Below are positions 35,431 to 44,179 of a DNA stretch of 64,000 nt, piece by piece (positions within the stretch are counted from its first letter, which is position 1; the number at the start of each line of letters is the position of its first letter). The stretch comes from VAZQ01 sp963756715. Lineage in GTDB: Bacteria; Pseudomonadota; Alphaproteobacteria; Rhizobiales; Xanthobacteraceae. The position numbers were made by a program, and so were the translations under genes. Location: assembly GCA_963756715.1 (NCBI GenBank), contig CAVWOV010000034.1:12095-76094 (forward strand). The letters run 5' to 3'. The notes under the pieces were generated by a model that ran no database searches, had not been told where the DNA came from, and saw only the letters and a list, made by a program, of their open reading frames with translations.

Positions 35431-35829
35431 ATGTCCTTGAACGATCCGCTCGGCGATATGATCGCGCGCATTCACAATGCGCAGATGCGCAAGAAGTCGA
35501 AGGTGTCGACGCCGGCGTCCCGGCTACGCGTCAGCGTGCTCGACGTACTCAAGAGCGAAGGATTCATCCGCGGCTATGCTGCGATCGATCACTCCAACGG
35601 GCGCAAGGAGATCGAGATCGAGCTGAAATACTTCGACGGCGGGCCCGTGATCCGTGAGATTTCCCGGGTCTCGAAGCCCGGCCGCCGGGTCTATGCTTCG
35701 GTGAAGGCGCTGCCGCGCGTCAACAATGGGCTGGGCGTAGCGATCCTGTCGACCCCGAAAGGCGTAATGGCGGATCACGACGCCCGTGACGCTAACGTGG
35801 GCGGCGAGATCCTCTGCACAGTGTTCTAA
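35431..35829 (+). CDS. rpsH: 30S ribosomal protein S8
   Basis: S8 binds the central domain of 16S rRNA and represses the spc operon in enterobacteria. The 132-residue protein begins MSLNDPLGDMIARIHNAQMR and includes RVSKPGRRVYASVKALPRV and GLGVAILSTPKGVM. Confidence 0.97.
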   Translation: MSLNDPLGDMIARIHNAQMRKKSKVSTPASRLRVSVLDVLKSEGFIRGYAAIDHSNGRKEIEIELKYFDGGPVIREISRVSKPGRRVYASVKALPRVNNGLGVAILSTPKGVMADHDARDANVGGEILCTVF

Positions 35830-35851
35830 CGAATGCGAACGGAATAGAGCC

Positions 35852-36385
35852 ATGTCTCGTGTTGGAAAAAAGCCGGTCGTCATTCCGTCTGGCGTCAATG
35901 CCAGTGTCGAAGGACAGATGGTGAAGGTGAAGGGGCCCAAGGGCGCGCTTGAGCTCATGCTGCACGACGACGTCTCCGCCAAGGTCGAAAGCGGCAACGT
36001 GACGATCGACCCGAAGTACGAGACCAAGCGTGCGCGCGCGATGTGGGGAACCTACCGCTCGCTGGTGGCCAATCTCATCGAGGGCGTCGCCAAGGGCTAT
36101 GAGCGGCGGCTCGAGATATCGGGCGTGGGCTACCGCGCTGCGCTGCAGGGCAAGAATTTGCAAATTCAGCTCGGCTACAGCCACGACATCGTCTACCCGG
36201 TTCCCGAGGGCATCACGATCACGCTGCCGAAGGTCACCGAAGTGGTCGTTGCCGGCATTGACCGCCAGAAGGTCGGCCAGGTTGCGGCCGAAATCCGCGC
36301 ATTCCGCAAGCCTGAGCCCTATAAGGGCAAGGGCGTCAAGTATTCCGACGAGTTCATCTTCCGCAAGGAAGGCAAGAAGAAGTAA
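35852..36385 (+). CDS. rplF: 50S ribosomal protein L6
   Basis: L6 supports the sarcin-ricin loop region. The 177-residue protein starts MSRVGKKPVVIPSGVNASVE and keeps the C-terminal KPEPYKGKGVKYSDEFIFRK. The longer upstream frame from 35786 overlaps rpsH and is not conserved. Confidence 0.97.
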   Translation: MSRVGKKPVVIPSGVNASVEGQMVKVKGPKGALELMLHDDVSAKVESGNVTIDPKYETKRARAMWGTYRSLVANLIEGVAKGYERRLEISGVGYRAALQGKNLQIQLGYSHDIVYPVPEGITITLPKVTEVVVAGIDRQKVGQVAAEIRAFRKPEPYKGKGVKYSDEFIFRKEGKKK

Positions 36386-36397
36386 TGGGAGCTGGCG

Positions 36398-36760
36398 ATG
36401 GCCACGGTCGCTGACCGAACGGTACGAAGACGAGCAAAGGTGCGTCGGCATGTCCAGCGCGCTGCGGCGGGCCGTGCGCGGCTCTCGGTCTTCCGTTCAT
36501 CGAAACATATCTATGCGCAGGTGATCGACGATCTCAAAGGTGAGACGGTCGCATCGGCGTCCTCGATGGAGAAGGATATGCGCGGCGGACTCAAGACCGG
36601 CGCCGACATCGCCGCGGCGAAGGCGGTCGGCAAGCTCGTCGCCGAGCGTGCCGGTGCCAAGGGCGTCAAGGACGTGATCTTCGACCGCGGCGCCTATCTC
36701 TATCACGGCCGTGTCAAAGCGCTGGCGGATGCCGCGCGTGAGGGCGGACTCAACTTCTAA
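36398..36760 (+). CDS. rplR: 50S ribosomal protein L18
   Basis: The 120-residue protein binds 5S rRNA. RLSVFRSSKHIYAQVIDD and FDRGAYLYHGRVKALADAAR are family signatures. It starts 12 bases after rplF. Confidence 0.97.
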   Translation: MATVADRTVRRRAKVRRHVQRAAAGRARLSVFRSSKHIYAQVIDDLKGETVASASSMEKDMRGGLKTGADIAAAKAVGKLVAERAGAKGVKDVIFDRGAYLYHGRVKALADAAREGGLNF

Positions 36761-36773
36761 CCAGGTGACGAGA

Positions 36774-37346
36774 ATGGCCGAACGGGAACGCAGAGGCGGT
36801 GGACGCGAGCGCGAGCGCGAAGACAGCGAATTCACCGACAAGCTCGTCCACATCAATCGTGTGGCGAAGGTGGTGAAGGGTGGCCGGCGCTTCGGTTTCG
36901 CGGCGCTGGTGGTTGTGGGTGACGAAAAAGGCCGGGTCGGCTTCGGCCATGGCAAGGCGCGCGAGGTGCCGGAAGCGATCCGCAAGGCGACCGACGCCGC
37001 CAAGCGCGGGCTGATCCGCGTGCCGCTGCGCGAAGGCCGTACGCTGCATCACGACGTGGCGGGCCGGCACGGCGCCGGCAAGGTGTACTTGCGCGCAGCC
37101 CCTGCCGGCACCGGCATCATCGCCGGCGGCCCGATGCGCGCTGTGTTCGAGACGCTTGGCATGCAGGATGTGGTGGCGAAGTCGCTCGGCTCATCCAATC
37201 CTTACAACATGGTGCGGGCAACATTCGACGCCCTGAAGCACCAGGACAGCCCGCGGTCGGTTGCCGCGCGCCGTAACATCAAGGTGTCGTCGCTGCAGGC
37301 GCGCCGCCGCGAGGCCGGCGCCGAGAGCGAGCCGGTAGCGGACTGA
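36774..37346 (+). CDS. rpsE: 30S ribosomal protein S5
   Basis: S5 lines the mRNA entry site and affects fidelity. The 190-residue protein has a charged N-terminus (MAERERRGGGREREREDSEF), then LVHINRVAKVVKGGRRFGF and the C-terminal SSNPYNMVRATFDAL. The ATG at 36774 matches relatives; an upstream one at 36711 lies inside rplR. Confidence 0.97.
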   Translation: MAERERRGGGREREREDSEFTDKLVHINRVAKVVKGGRRFGFAALVVVGDEKGRVGFGHGKAREVPEAIRKATDAAKRGLIRVPLREGRTLHHDVAGRHGAGKVYLRAAPAGTGIIAGGPMRAVFETLGMQDVVAKSLGSSNPYNMVRATFDALKHQDSPRSVAARRNIKVSSLQARRREAGAESEPVAD

Positions 37347-37377
37347 CTGAGCGGCAGGACAGTGCCGGGAGGCCGAT

Positions 37378-37575
37378 ATGAGCAAGAGTGATAAAGTCAT
37401 CAAGGTTGAACAGACCGGCAGCCCGATCCGCCGTCACCATGGCCAGCGTGAGACGCTGATCGGGCTCGGACTGAACAAGATCGGGCGCATGTCCGAACTG
37501 CCGGATACGCCCTCGACGCGCGGCATGATCGCCAAGGTGGCGCATATCGTGCGAGTGGTGGAAGAAGCGAAGTAA
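37378..37575 (+). CDS. rpmD: 50S ribosomal protein L30
   Basis: The 65-residue protein has VEQTGSPIRRHHGQRETLIGL and ends MIAKVAHIVRVVEEAK. It lies between rpsE and rplO as usual. Confidence 0.97.
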   Translation: MSKSDKVIKVEQTGSPIRRHHGQRETLIGLGLNKIGRMSELPDTPSTRGMIAKVAHIVRVVEEAK

Positions 37576-37675
37576 GCGCACGCTGATGTTCGGGATACGC
37601 ATGCGGATAGGGCCTTCTGTGCCAGCCCCTGCGATCTTGTCTGTGGCTTGACGCGCGAGAGACGAGGATACTGCT

Positions 37676-38167
37676 ATGAAACTCCACGAGCTTGCGGACC
37701 GTCCGGGCGCCCGCCAGAAACGCCACCGTATCGGTCGCGGTATCGGGTCCGGCTGCGGCAAGACCGGCGGTCGCGGCGGCAAGGGCCAGACCGCGCGTTC
37801 GGGTGTCCGCATCAAGGGCTTCGAGGGCGGTCAGATGCCGCTCCATCGCCGACTGCCCAAACGCGGCTTCAAAAACACGCCGTTCGCGCTGAAGCTGAAC
37901 GAGGTCAATCTCGACCGGGTGCAGACGGCCATTGACGCCGGCAAGCTTGATATCAATGCGAGCGTCGATGCCGCCGCGCTGATCAAGGCCGGGGTGCTTC
38001 GGCGCGCCAAGGACGGCGTACGTCTCCTGGGCGGCGGCGAACTCAAGGCCAAGGTGGCGTTCTCCGTCTGGGGTGCGTCCAAATCCGCAGTGGCGGCGGT
38101 GGAGAAGGCCGGCGGCTCAGTCACGATCCTGGCGCCGGCGCGGGAGGCAGAGGGCGAGGCTGCCTAG
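37676..38167 (+). CDS. rplO: 50S ribosomal protein L15
   Basis: L15 is a late-assembly 50S protein. The 163-residue product begins MKLHELADRPGARQKRHRIG, followed by the Gly-rich RGIGSGCGKTGGRGGKGQ and RRLPKRGFKN. It is preceded by 100 untranslated bases. Confidence 0.97.
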   Translation: MKLHELADRPGARQKRHRIGRGIGSGCGKTGGRGGKGQTARSGVRIKGFEGGQMPLHRRLPKRGFKNTPFALKLNEVNLDRVQTAIDAGKLDINASVDAAALIKAGVLRRAKDGVRLLGGGELKAKVAFSVWGASKSAVAAVEKAGGSVTILAPAREAEGEAA

Positions 38168-38177
38168 TGTCCTTCGC

Positions 38178-38226
38178 TTCCGAAGTTCGTGATCCGTCGC
38201 AGCACAGTCTGACGTGAACTTCGGAA
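38178..38226 (+). promoter_or_regulatory. Inverted repeat between rplO and secY
   Basis: TTCCGAAGTTC (38178-38188) and GAACTTCGGAA (38216-38226) are perfect 11-base inverted copies with a 27-base spacer. It is either a stable RNA hairpin in the secY leader or a DNA operator. No T tract follows. The role is unknown. Confidence 0.55.
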
Positions 38227-38344
38227 ACCAAAGGGCGGGGTAGGAGCTTGAAATCGGCGGCACTAACCCCATAGGAAATGACGATCCGCTCCCCCATATA
38301 GCAGGGGCGGCTGACTGGGGGCGGCGGGACGGGAGCTTCAGCGC

Positions 38345-39676
38345 ATGGTTTCGGCAGCAGAGCAACTTGCTTCGAATCTCAATTTCTCGGCGCTAGCCAA
38401 AGCTGAGGAGCTGAAGAAACGCATCTGGTTCACGGTGGGTGCGCTGCTGGTCTACCGCTTCGGGACTTACATCCCGCTCCCCGGCATCGATCCCTCCGCC
38501 TGGGACCAGATTTTCCGCTCGCAGGCCGGCGGCATCCTCGGAATGTTCAATATGTTCTCCGGCGGTGGCATCCACCGCATGGCGATCTTTGCGTTGAACA
38601 TCATGCCGTACATCTCGGCCTCGATCATCATTCAGTTGATGACCACGGTTTCGCCCACCCTCGAACAGCTCAAGAAGGAGGGCGAACAGGGCCGCAAGGT
38701 GATGAACCAGTACACGCGGTATCTCACCGTCGTGTTGGCGGCATTTCAGTCCTACGGCATCTCGGTCGGCCTCGAAGGGGCCGGCAATGTCGTGAGCGAT
38801 CCTGGCTTCTTCTTCCGCATCTCGACCATGATCACGCTGACCGGCGGCACCATGTTCCTGATGTGGCTTGGTGAGCAGATAACCTCCCGCGGCATCGGTA
38901 ACGGCATTTCGCTGATCATCCTGTCCGGCATCGTCGCCGAACTGCCATCGGCGATCGCCGGGACGCTTGAACTCGGCCGGCAAGGCGCGCTGTCGACGGG
39001 CCTCATCCTTCTGGTCCTGGTGATGTGCGTCGTGGTGATCGCTTTCATCGTGTTTATGGAGCGCGCTCAGCGGCGGCTGCTCATCCAGTATCCGAAGCGC
39101 CAGGTCGGCAACCGCATGTTCGAGGGCCAGTCCTCGCATCTGCCGCTGAAGCTCAATACCTCGGGCGTGATCCCGCCGATCTTCGCCTCCTCGCTGCTGC
39201 TCTTGCCGACGACGGTGGCCAATTTCAACGCTGGCGGCGGTCCGGAGTGGTTCCAGACGCTGACGACCCAGCTCGGCCACGGCCGGCCGCTGTTTCTCGT
39301 TCTCTACATCGCGCTGATCGTGTTCTTCGCCTTCTTCTATACGGCGGTCGTGTTCAATCCGACCGAAACCGCCGACAATCTGAAGAAGCATGGCGGGTTC
39401 ATACCCGGAATCCGCCCGGGCGAACGCACGGCCGAATATATCGACTATGTGCTCTCGCGCATTACCGTGATCGGCGCGGCCTATCTCGCCATCGTGTGTT
39501 TGATCCCGGAGATCCTGATTTCCTACGCGGCGGTGCCGTTCTACTTCGGCGGTACTTCGCTTCTGATCGTCGTCAGCGTGACGATGGATACCGTCGCCCA
39601 GGTCCAAGGCTATCTGTTCGCGCACCAGTACGAAGGTTTGATCAAACGCTCGAAGCTGCGGGGCAAGCGTAGATGA
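38345..39676 (+). CDS. secY: Preprotein translocase subunit SecY
   Basis: SecY is the pore of the Sec translocon. The 443-residue protein has about ten membrane segments and the family block LVYRFGTYIPLPGIDPSAW near the start, the cytoplasmic loop KRQVGNRMFEGQSSHLPLKL, and a basic C-terminus LIKRSKLRGKRR. Its stop overlaps the adk start (ATGA). Confidence 0.98.
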   Translation: MVSAAEQLASNLNFSALAKAEELKKRIWFTVGALLVYRFGTYIPLPGIDPSAWDQIFRSQAGGILGMFNMFSGGGIHRMAIFALNIMPYISASIIIQLMTTVSPTLEQLKKEGEQGRKVMNQYTRYLTVVLAAFQSYGISVGLEGAGNVVSDPGFFFRISTMITLTGGTMFLMWLGEQITSRGIGNGISLIILSGIVAELPSAIAGTLELGRQGALSTGLILLVLVMCVVVIAFIVFMERAQRRLLIQYPKRQVGNRMFEGQSSHLPLKLNTSGVIPPIFASSLLLLPTTVANFNAGGGPEWFQTLTTQLGHGRPLFLVLYIALIVFFAFFYTAVVFNPTETADNLKKHGGFIPGIRPGERTAEYIDYVLSRITVIGAAYLAIVCLIPEILISYAAVPFYFGGTSLLIVVSVTMDTVAQVQGYLFAHQYEGLIKRSKLRGKRR

Positions 39677-40569
39677 GATTGATATTGCTCGGCCCGCCGG
39701 GGGCCGGCAAAGGCACTCAGGCTCAGAGGCTCGTTGCCAAGCACGGAATTGTGCAGCTTTCCACCGGAGACATGCTGCGGGCGGCCGTCAATGCCGGTAC
39801 GCCCGTCGGTTTGCGCGCCAAGGACATCATGGAGCGCGGCGAGCTTGTTCCTGACGATGTGGTGGTCGCGATCGTCGCCGACCGGATCGCCGAACCCGAC
39901 GCCCGCAACGGCTTCATCCTCGACGGTTTTCCTCGCACGGTGCCGCAGGCCCATGCGCTCGACCGCATGCTTGCAGAGAGGGGCCTCAAGCTCGATGCGG
40001 TGATCGAGCTGAAGGTCGATGAGGGTATTCTTGTCAAACGCATGCAGAACCGCGTCGCCGAAATGCAAGCGCGCGGCGAGCAGCCACGTGCGGATGACAA
40101 TCCCGAAATCCTGCATCGCCGGCTGCTCGCTTATCGCGCTCAGACCGCGCCGCTGGCAGGCTATTTTCAGCTGCAGAGCGTGCTGCGGTCGGTCGATGGT
40201 ATGGCCACCGTCGACGAGGTTTCACGGGCCATCGACACGGTGCTGGGCAACGCCCGAAAGAAAGCGCCGATTCGGAAGGCTGCGAAGAAGAGCGCCGGGA
40301 AAATCGGCAAGACCGCTAACAAGACCGCTAACAAGGCTGTGAGCAAGAAAGCTGCCGCGAAGCCGGCTGTGCCCAGGGTTAACGGTTCGAAGTCACGCAA
40401 GGCCGAATCGCGCGCCGATGCGGGCCGAAACGCGACGAAAGGCGGCCGAAAAGGGGCGAAAATACCCGCCAAACAGCCGAAGTCGGCGAAGCCGCCGCGC
40501 AAGGCCGCGGCGCGAAAGACCACTGCCCGCAAAAGCAGTCGCCCGCAGAGGTTGACGAAGCGCAGATGA
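39673..40569 (+). CDS. adk: Adenylate kinase with long histone-H1-like basic tail
   Basis: Adk converts ATP and AMP to two ADP. The P-loop LLGPPGAGKGTQ (residues 4-15), the AMP site STGDMLRAAV and LDGFPRTVPQA are intact, and the lid is the short alphaproteobacterial type (QARGEQPRADDNPE). The kinase ends near residue 197. A further 100 residues are Lys/Ala/Arg/Ser-rich (KKSAGKIGKTANKTANKAV, RKAAARKTTARKSSRPQR), like histone H1 C-termini. Normal Adk has 190-220 residues. It overlaps secY by 4 bases. The tail may bind nucleic acid or ribosomes; that is inference. Confidence 0.95.
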   Translation: MRLILLGPPGAGKGTQAQRLVAKHGIVQLSTGDMLRAAVNAGTPVGLRAKDIMERGELVPDDVVVAIVADRIAEPDARNGFILDGFPRTVPQAHALDRMLAERGLKLDAVIELKVDEGILVKRMQNRVAEMQARGEQPRADDNPEILHRRLLAYRAQTAPLAGYFQLQSVLRSVDGMATVDEVSRAIDTVLGNARKKAPIRKAAKKSAGKIGKTANKTANKAVSKKAAAKPAVPRVNGSKSRKAESRADAGRNATKGGRKGAKIPAKQPKSAKPPRKAAARKTTARKSSRPQRLTKRR

Positions 40570-40716
40570 ATCCATTAATAACCCCAGTATCCAAGTCGTG
40601 AAGTCAAACGATGCCGGGCCCCTGGGGAGCGGGGGAGGGTGTCGCGTTATCGTTTGCGGCATCCGCTGATTTGATAGGCCGCCGGCCCTGAGCGCCGGCA
40701 ACAGGAGAGAACAGCC

Positions 40717-41085
40717 GTGGCCCGCATCGCCGGCGTCAATATCCCGACCAATAAGCGCGTCGTTATTGCATTGCAATATATCCATGGCATTGGCTCGAAA
40801 AATGCCAGTGAAATCATGGAGAAAGTAGGGATTCCGGAAGAACGCCGGGTATCCCAGTTGACGGATCAGGAGGTGCTCCAGATTCGCGAAGTGATCGACC
40901 GCGACTACCTCGTCGAAGGCGATCTCCGGCGCGAAACCGGCATGAACATCAAGCGATTGATGGACCTCGGATGCTACCGGGGGTTGCGGCATCGTCGCGG
41001 CCTGCCCGTGCGCGGCCAGCGGACCCACACCAACGCTCGCACCCGCAAGGGCCCGGCCAAGGCAATTGCCGGCAAGAAGAAATAA
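40717..41085 (+). CDS. rpsM: 30S ribosomal protein S13
   Basis: S13 contacts the P-site tRNA and forms bridges to the 50S. The GTG start at 40717 after CAGGAGAG gives MARIAGVNIPTNKRVVIALQ. 122 residues; RGLRHRRGLPVRGQRTHTNA is the signature. First ribosomal gene of the alpha operon. Confidence 0.97.
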   Translation: MARIAGVNIPTNKRVVIALQYIHGIGSKNASEIMEKVGIPEERRVSQLTDQEVLQIREVIDRDYLVEGDLRRETGMNIKRLMDLGCYRGLRHRRGLPVRGQRTHTNARTRKGPAKAIAGKKK

Positions 41086-41189
41086 CTCCGGCCGGCAGGC
41101 AGGTTGATCACCCGCGAAGGCTGAGTGCGCGGCGACAAATGAATTGATCGGCCCGGCTCTTTGCACGCCGCGCCGCGAAAGGATCGAGA

Positions 41190-41579
41190 ATGGGCAAAGA
41201 AGCTACCCGCGTCCGCCGGCGTGAACGCAAGAACATCGCGTCGGGCGTGGCGCACGTGAACGCCACCTTCAACAACACCATGATCACCATCACCGATGCC
41301 CAGGGCAATACGATCGCCTGGTCTTCGGCGGGTACCATGGGATTCAAGGGATCGCGCAAATCGACCCCCTACGCGGCTCAGGTTGCGGGCGAAGATGTCG
41401 CCAAGAAGGCCGCCGAGCACGGCATGCGCACGCTTGAAGTCGAGGTCGCAGGCCCCGGCTCGGGCCGCGAATCGGCGCTTCGGGCGTTGCAGTCGGCGGG
41501 CTTCACTATCACTTCGATCCGTGACGTGACGACGATCCCGCACAACGGCTGCCGGCCACGCAAGAGGCGCAGAGTATGA
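41190..41579 (+). CDS. rpsK: 30S ribosomal protein S11
   Basis: The 129-residue platform protein has VAHVNATFNNTMITITDAQG and DVTTIPHNGCRPRKRRRV. It begins 104 bases after rpsM. Confidence 0.97.
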   Translation: MGKEATRVRRRERKNIASGVAHVNATFNNTMITITDAQGNTIAWSSAGTMGFKGSRKSTPYAAQVAGEDVAKKAAEHGMRTLEVEVAGPGSGRESALRALQSAGFTITSIRDVTTIPHNGCRPRKRRRV

Positions 41580-41680
41580 CAGACGATGTTCTCATCCGGC
41601 GGACCGATGGGTCTGCCGCCGCCGAATCTTCCCACGGGGCGGAGTGGAATGCGCGGCCGGCCGCCGCGCCGCTCAACGCG

Positions 41681-42712
41681 ATGGGTGCCAACGTGACGAT
41701 CCAGAAGAACTGGCAAGAGCTGATCCGACCCAACAAGCTCCAGGTTACGCCGGGAGTCGATCCGAAGCGCGAGGCCACCGTGGTGGCCGAGCCGCTGGAA
41801 CGCGGTTTTGGCGTGACACTAGGCAACGCGCTGCGGCGCATCCTGCTGTCGTCGCTGCAAGGCGCGGCCGTGCAGTCGGTGCACATCGATGGCGTGCTCC
41901 ACGAATTCTCGTCGATCGGCGGCGTGCGCGAGGATGTGACCGACATCGTGCTCAACATCAAAGACATCGCCATCAAGATGCAGGGCGAGGGGCCCAAGCG
42001 CATGGTGGTGAAGAAGCAGGGCCCCGGCATCGTCACCGCCGGCGACATTCAGACGGTGGGCGACATCGTGGTGCTCAACCCCGATCTCGTGCTCTGCACC
42101 CTCGACGAAGGCGCCGAGATTCGCATGGAGTTTACGGTCAACACCGGCAAAGGCTACGTGCCGACCGAGCGCAACCGTCCAGAGGATGCGCCGATCGGCC
42201 TCATCCCGGTCGACAGCTTGTTCTCGCCGGTGCGCAAGGTTTCCTACAAGGTCGAAAACACTCGCGAAGGGCAGATTCTCGACTACGACAAGCTCACGAT
42301 GACGGTCGAGACCAACGGCGCGGTCACGCCGGATGATGCGCTTGCCTACGCGGCCCGCATCCTGCAGGACCAGCTCAACGTCTTCGTCAACTTCGAGGAG
42401 CCTCGCAAGGAGGTCATCACCGAAGCGATCCCCGATCTCGCTTTCAATCCTGCCTTCCTCAAGAAGGTGGACGAGCTCGAACTGTCGGTGCGTTCGGCCA
42501 ACTGCCTCAAGAACGACAACATCGTTTACATCGGCGACCTTGTGCAGAAGACGGAAGCCGAGATGTTGCGCACCCCGAACTTCGGACGCAAGTCGCTCAA
42601 CGAGATCAAGGAAGTGCTGGCGCAGATGGGATTGCATCTCGGCATGGAAGTGCCGGGCTGGCCGCCGGACAATATCGACGAACTCGCCAAGCGCTTCGAG
42701 GATCATTATTGA
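41681..42712 (+). CDS. rpoA: DNA-directed RNA polymerase subunit alpha
   Basis: RpoA dimerises to start polymerase assembly and its C-terminal domain contacts UP elements and activators. The start at 41681 gives MGANVTIQKNWQELIRPNKL, the consensus N-terminus, and 343 residues. An in-frame ATG at 41576 overlaps the rpsK stop and would add 35 poorly conserved residues. LERGFGVTLGNALRRILLSS (N-terminal domain) and NFGRKSLNEIKEVLAQMGLH (C-terminal domain) are intact. Confidence 0.97.
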   Translation: MGANVTIQKNWQELIRPNKLQVTPGVDPKREATVVAEPLERGFGVTLGNALRRILLSSLQGAAVQSVHIDGVLHEFSSIGGVREDVTDIVLNIKDIAIKMQGEGPKRMVVKKQGPGIVTAGDIQTVGDIVVLNPDLVLCTLDEGAEIRMEFTVNTGKGYVPTERNRPEDAPIGLIPVDSLFSPVRKVSYKVENTREGQILDYDKLTMTVETNGAVTPDDALAYAARILQDQLNVFVNFEEPRKEVITEAIPDLAFNPAFLKKVDELELSVRSANCLKNDNIVYIGDLVQKTEAEMLRTPNFGRKSLNEIKEVLAQMGLHLGMEVPGWPPDNIDELAKRFEDHY

Positions 42713-42717
42713 GATGT

Positions 42718-42816
42718 GTCATTCCGGGGCCGGCCGAAGGTCGGAACCCGGAATCCATGAATAATATGGATGAATGGATTTCGGGCTCCCTCGCTTCGCC
42801 TGGGCCCCGAAATGAC
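42718..42816. repeat. Palindromic intergenic repeat between rpoA and rplQ
   Basis: GTCATTCCGGGGC at 42718 and GGCCCCGAAATGAC at 42803-42816 are near-perfect inverted ends, with inner GGAACCCGGAATCC and GGATTTCGGGCTCC arms. The type is known to me from Bradyrhizobium-like genomes. It is the third repeat class in the ribosomal super-operon. Confidence 0.75.
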
Positions 42817-42842
42817 GCAACAGGCACGGACAGGAGTACGCG

Positions 42843-43268
42843 ATGCGTCACGGCAAGGCCCATCGGAAGCTCAATCGCAAACACGAGCATCGCGGCGCCA
42901 TGTTCAGCAACATGGCGGCGGCGTTAATCAAGCACGAGCAGATCGTGACGACGTTGCCCAAGGCGAAGGATTTGCGGCCCATCGTCGAGAAACTCGTCAC
43001 GCTCGGTAAGCGCGGCGACCTGCATGCACGCCGGCGGGCAATCGCCGAGATTCGCGACGTCGCCATGGTCAAGAAATTGTTCGAGGTTCTCGGGCCCCGC
43101 TACAAGGACCGTAACGGCGGTTATACGCGGGTGCTCAAGGCCGGCTTTCGCTACGGCAACTCCGCACCGGTTGGTGTCATTGAGTTCGTCGATCGCGACG
43201 TCGAAGCCAAGGGCAAGGATTCCGGACCGATGCATGACCGTGCCGATGCCGGGTCAGTACCGGCCTGA
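42843..43268 (+). CDS. rplQ: 50S ribosomal protein L17
   Basis: L17 is near the tunnel exit. The 141-residue protein begins MRHGKAHRKLNRKHEHRGAM, with NGGYTRVLKAGFRYGNSAPV. It is the last gene of the alpha operon. Confidence 0.97.
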   Translation: MRHGKAHRKLNRKHEHRGAMFSNMAAALIKHEQIVTTLPKAKDLRPIVEKLVTLGKRGDLHARRRAIAEIRDVAMVKKLFEVLGPRYKDRNGGYTRVLKAGFRYGNSAPVGVIEFVDRDVEAKGKDSGPMHDRADAGSVPA

Positions 43269-43296
43269 AACCATCGGACGATGTAACGCGATGTTT

Positions 43297-43324
43297 GGGC
43301 GGCGCTGGGCGTCGCCCTTTTTCG
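43297..43324 (+). terminator. Rho-independent terminator after rplQ
   Basis: GGGCGGCG and CGTCGCCC form an 8-bp stem (one G-T) around CTGGG, followed by a TTTTT run, 30 bases after the rplQ stop. Confidence 0.8.
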
Positions 43325-44028
43325 TGGAGGCCGTTTTGCGCTGTCGCCACGCAGGGGTATTCCGGCAATTTGCGTTGGGACTGGTCTTAAGCGCGATTAT
43401 GCTCGCAGGCTGCGCCGCGGGCACGTCGACGGCGCACGCTCAAGACACATTGGTCAGCGCCGCTGACCGTGGCGAGACGGTGATCGTCCGCAAGCTGCTC
43501 GCCCAGGGCGCACAGGTGAACGCGCGCGACGGCCGCGGCCGCACGGCTCTGCTCGCCGCGACGCAACGCAATCACATCGACATAGCGCGCATGCTCATCA
43601 ACGAAGGCGCCGACGTCAATGTCAGGGATTTTGTCCAGGACTCGCCGTTTCTCGTCGCCGGTGCTGAGGGCCGCGCCGAAATCCTCAAGCTGATGCTGCC
43701 CGCGGGCGCGGACCTTGGCAGTGTGAACCGATTTGGCGGCACGGCCCTGATCCCAGCCTGTCACTACGGCCATGTCGAGGCGGTGAAAGTGCTGCTCACG
43801 TCCGCAATCGACCGCGATCACGTCAATAACCTCGGTTGGACTGCGTTGCTCGAAACAGTCCTTCTCGGTGATGGCGGTCCGCGTCACACCGAGATTGTCC
43901 GGCTGCTTGTGGCGGCAGGCGCAAATGTCAACTTTGCCGATCGAGAAGGCACGACTGCGCTCTTTCACGCCCGGCAGCGCGGCTACGCCGAGATGGTTCG
44001 TATCCTGGAAGCGGCCGGTGCGCGATGA
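43324..44028 (+). CDS. Ankyrin-repeat lipoprotein
   Basis: After a signal segment, the lipobox LAGC marks a lipid-modified Cys. Five ankyrin-type repeats follow (such as RDGRGRTALLAATQRNHIDI, RFGGTALIPACHYGHVEAVK, NLGWTALLETV, DREGTTALFHARQRGYAEMV), so it probably binds a partner protein at the membrane. The GTG at 43324 lies after the rplQ terminator; an ATG at 43291 would put that terminator in the coding region, so I prefer the GTG. About 234 residues. Partner unknown. Confidence 0.8.
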   Translation: MEAVLRCRHAGVFRQFALGLVLSAIMLAGCAAGTSTAHAQDTLVSAADRGETVIVRKLLAQGAQVNARDGRGRTALLAATQRNHIDIARMLINEGADVNVRDFVQDSPFLVAGAEGRAEILKLMLPAGADLGSVNRFGGTALIPACHYGHVEAVKVLLTSAIDRDHVNNLGWTALLETVLLGDGGPRHTEIVRLLVAAGANVNFADREGTTALFHARQRGYAEMVRILEAAGAR

Positions 44029-44179
44029 AACGAGAACGGGTGCGCGTCTGCGGTTTGGCGTGTTCGGCCGCCACATGTTTCTGGTGAAAACCGATTGGCA
44101 GGCCCGACGAACAGGGTATCTTGCGGCCGGGACGACCGCTCGATGAATGACGGTGAACCGTCATATGGGAGGGAGCAGC

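Noticed and set aside
43291..43323. ATG at 43291 as start of the ankyrin lipoprotein
   Set aside because: It would place the rplQ terminator hairpin in the coding region; the GTG at 43324 gives a more normal lipoprotein signal.
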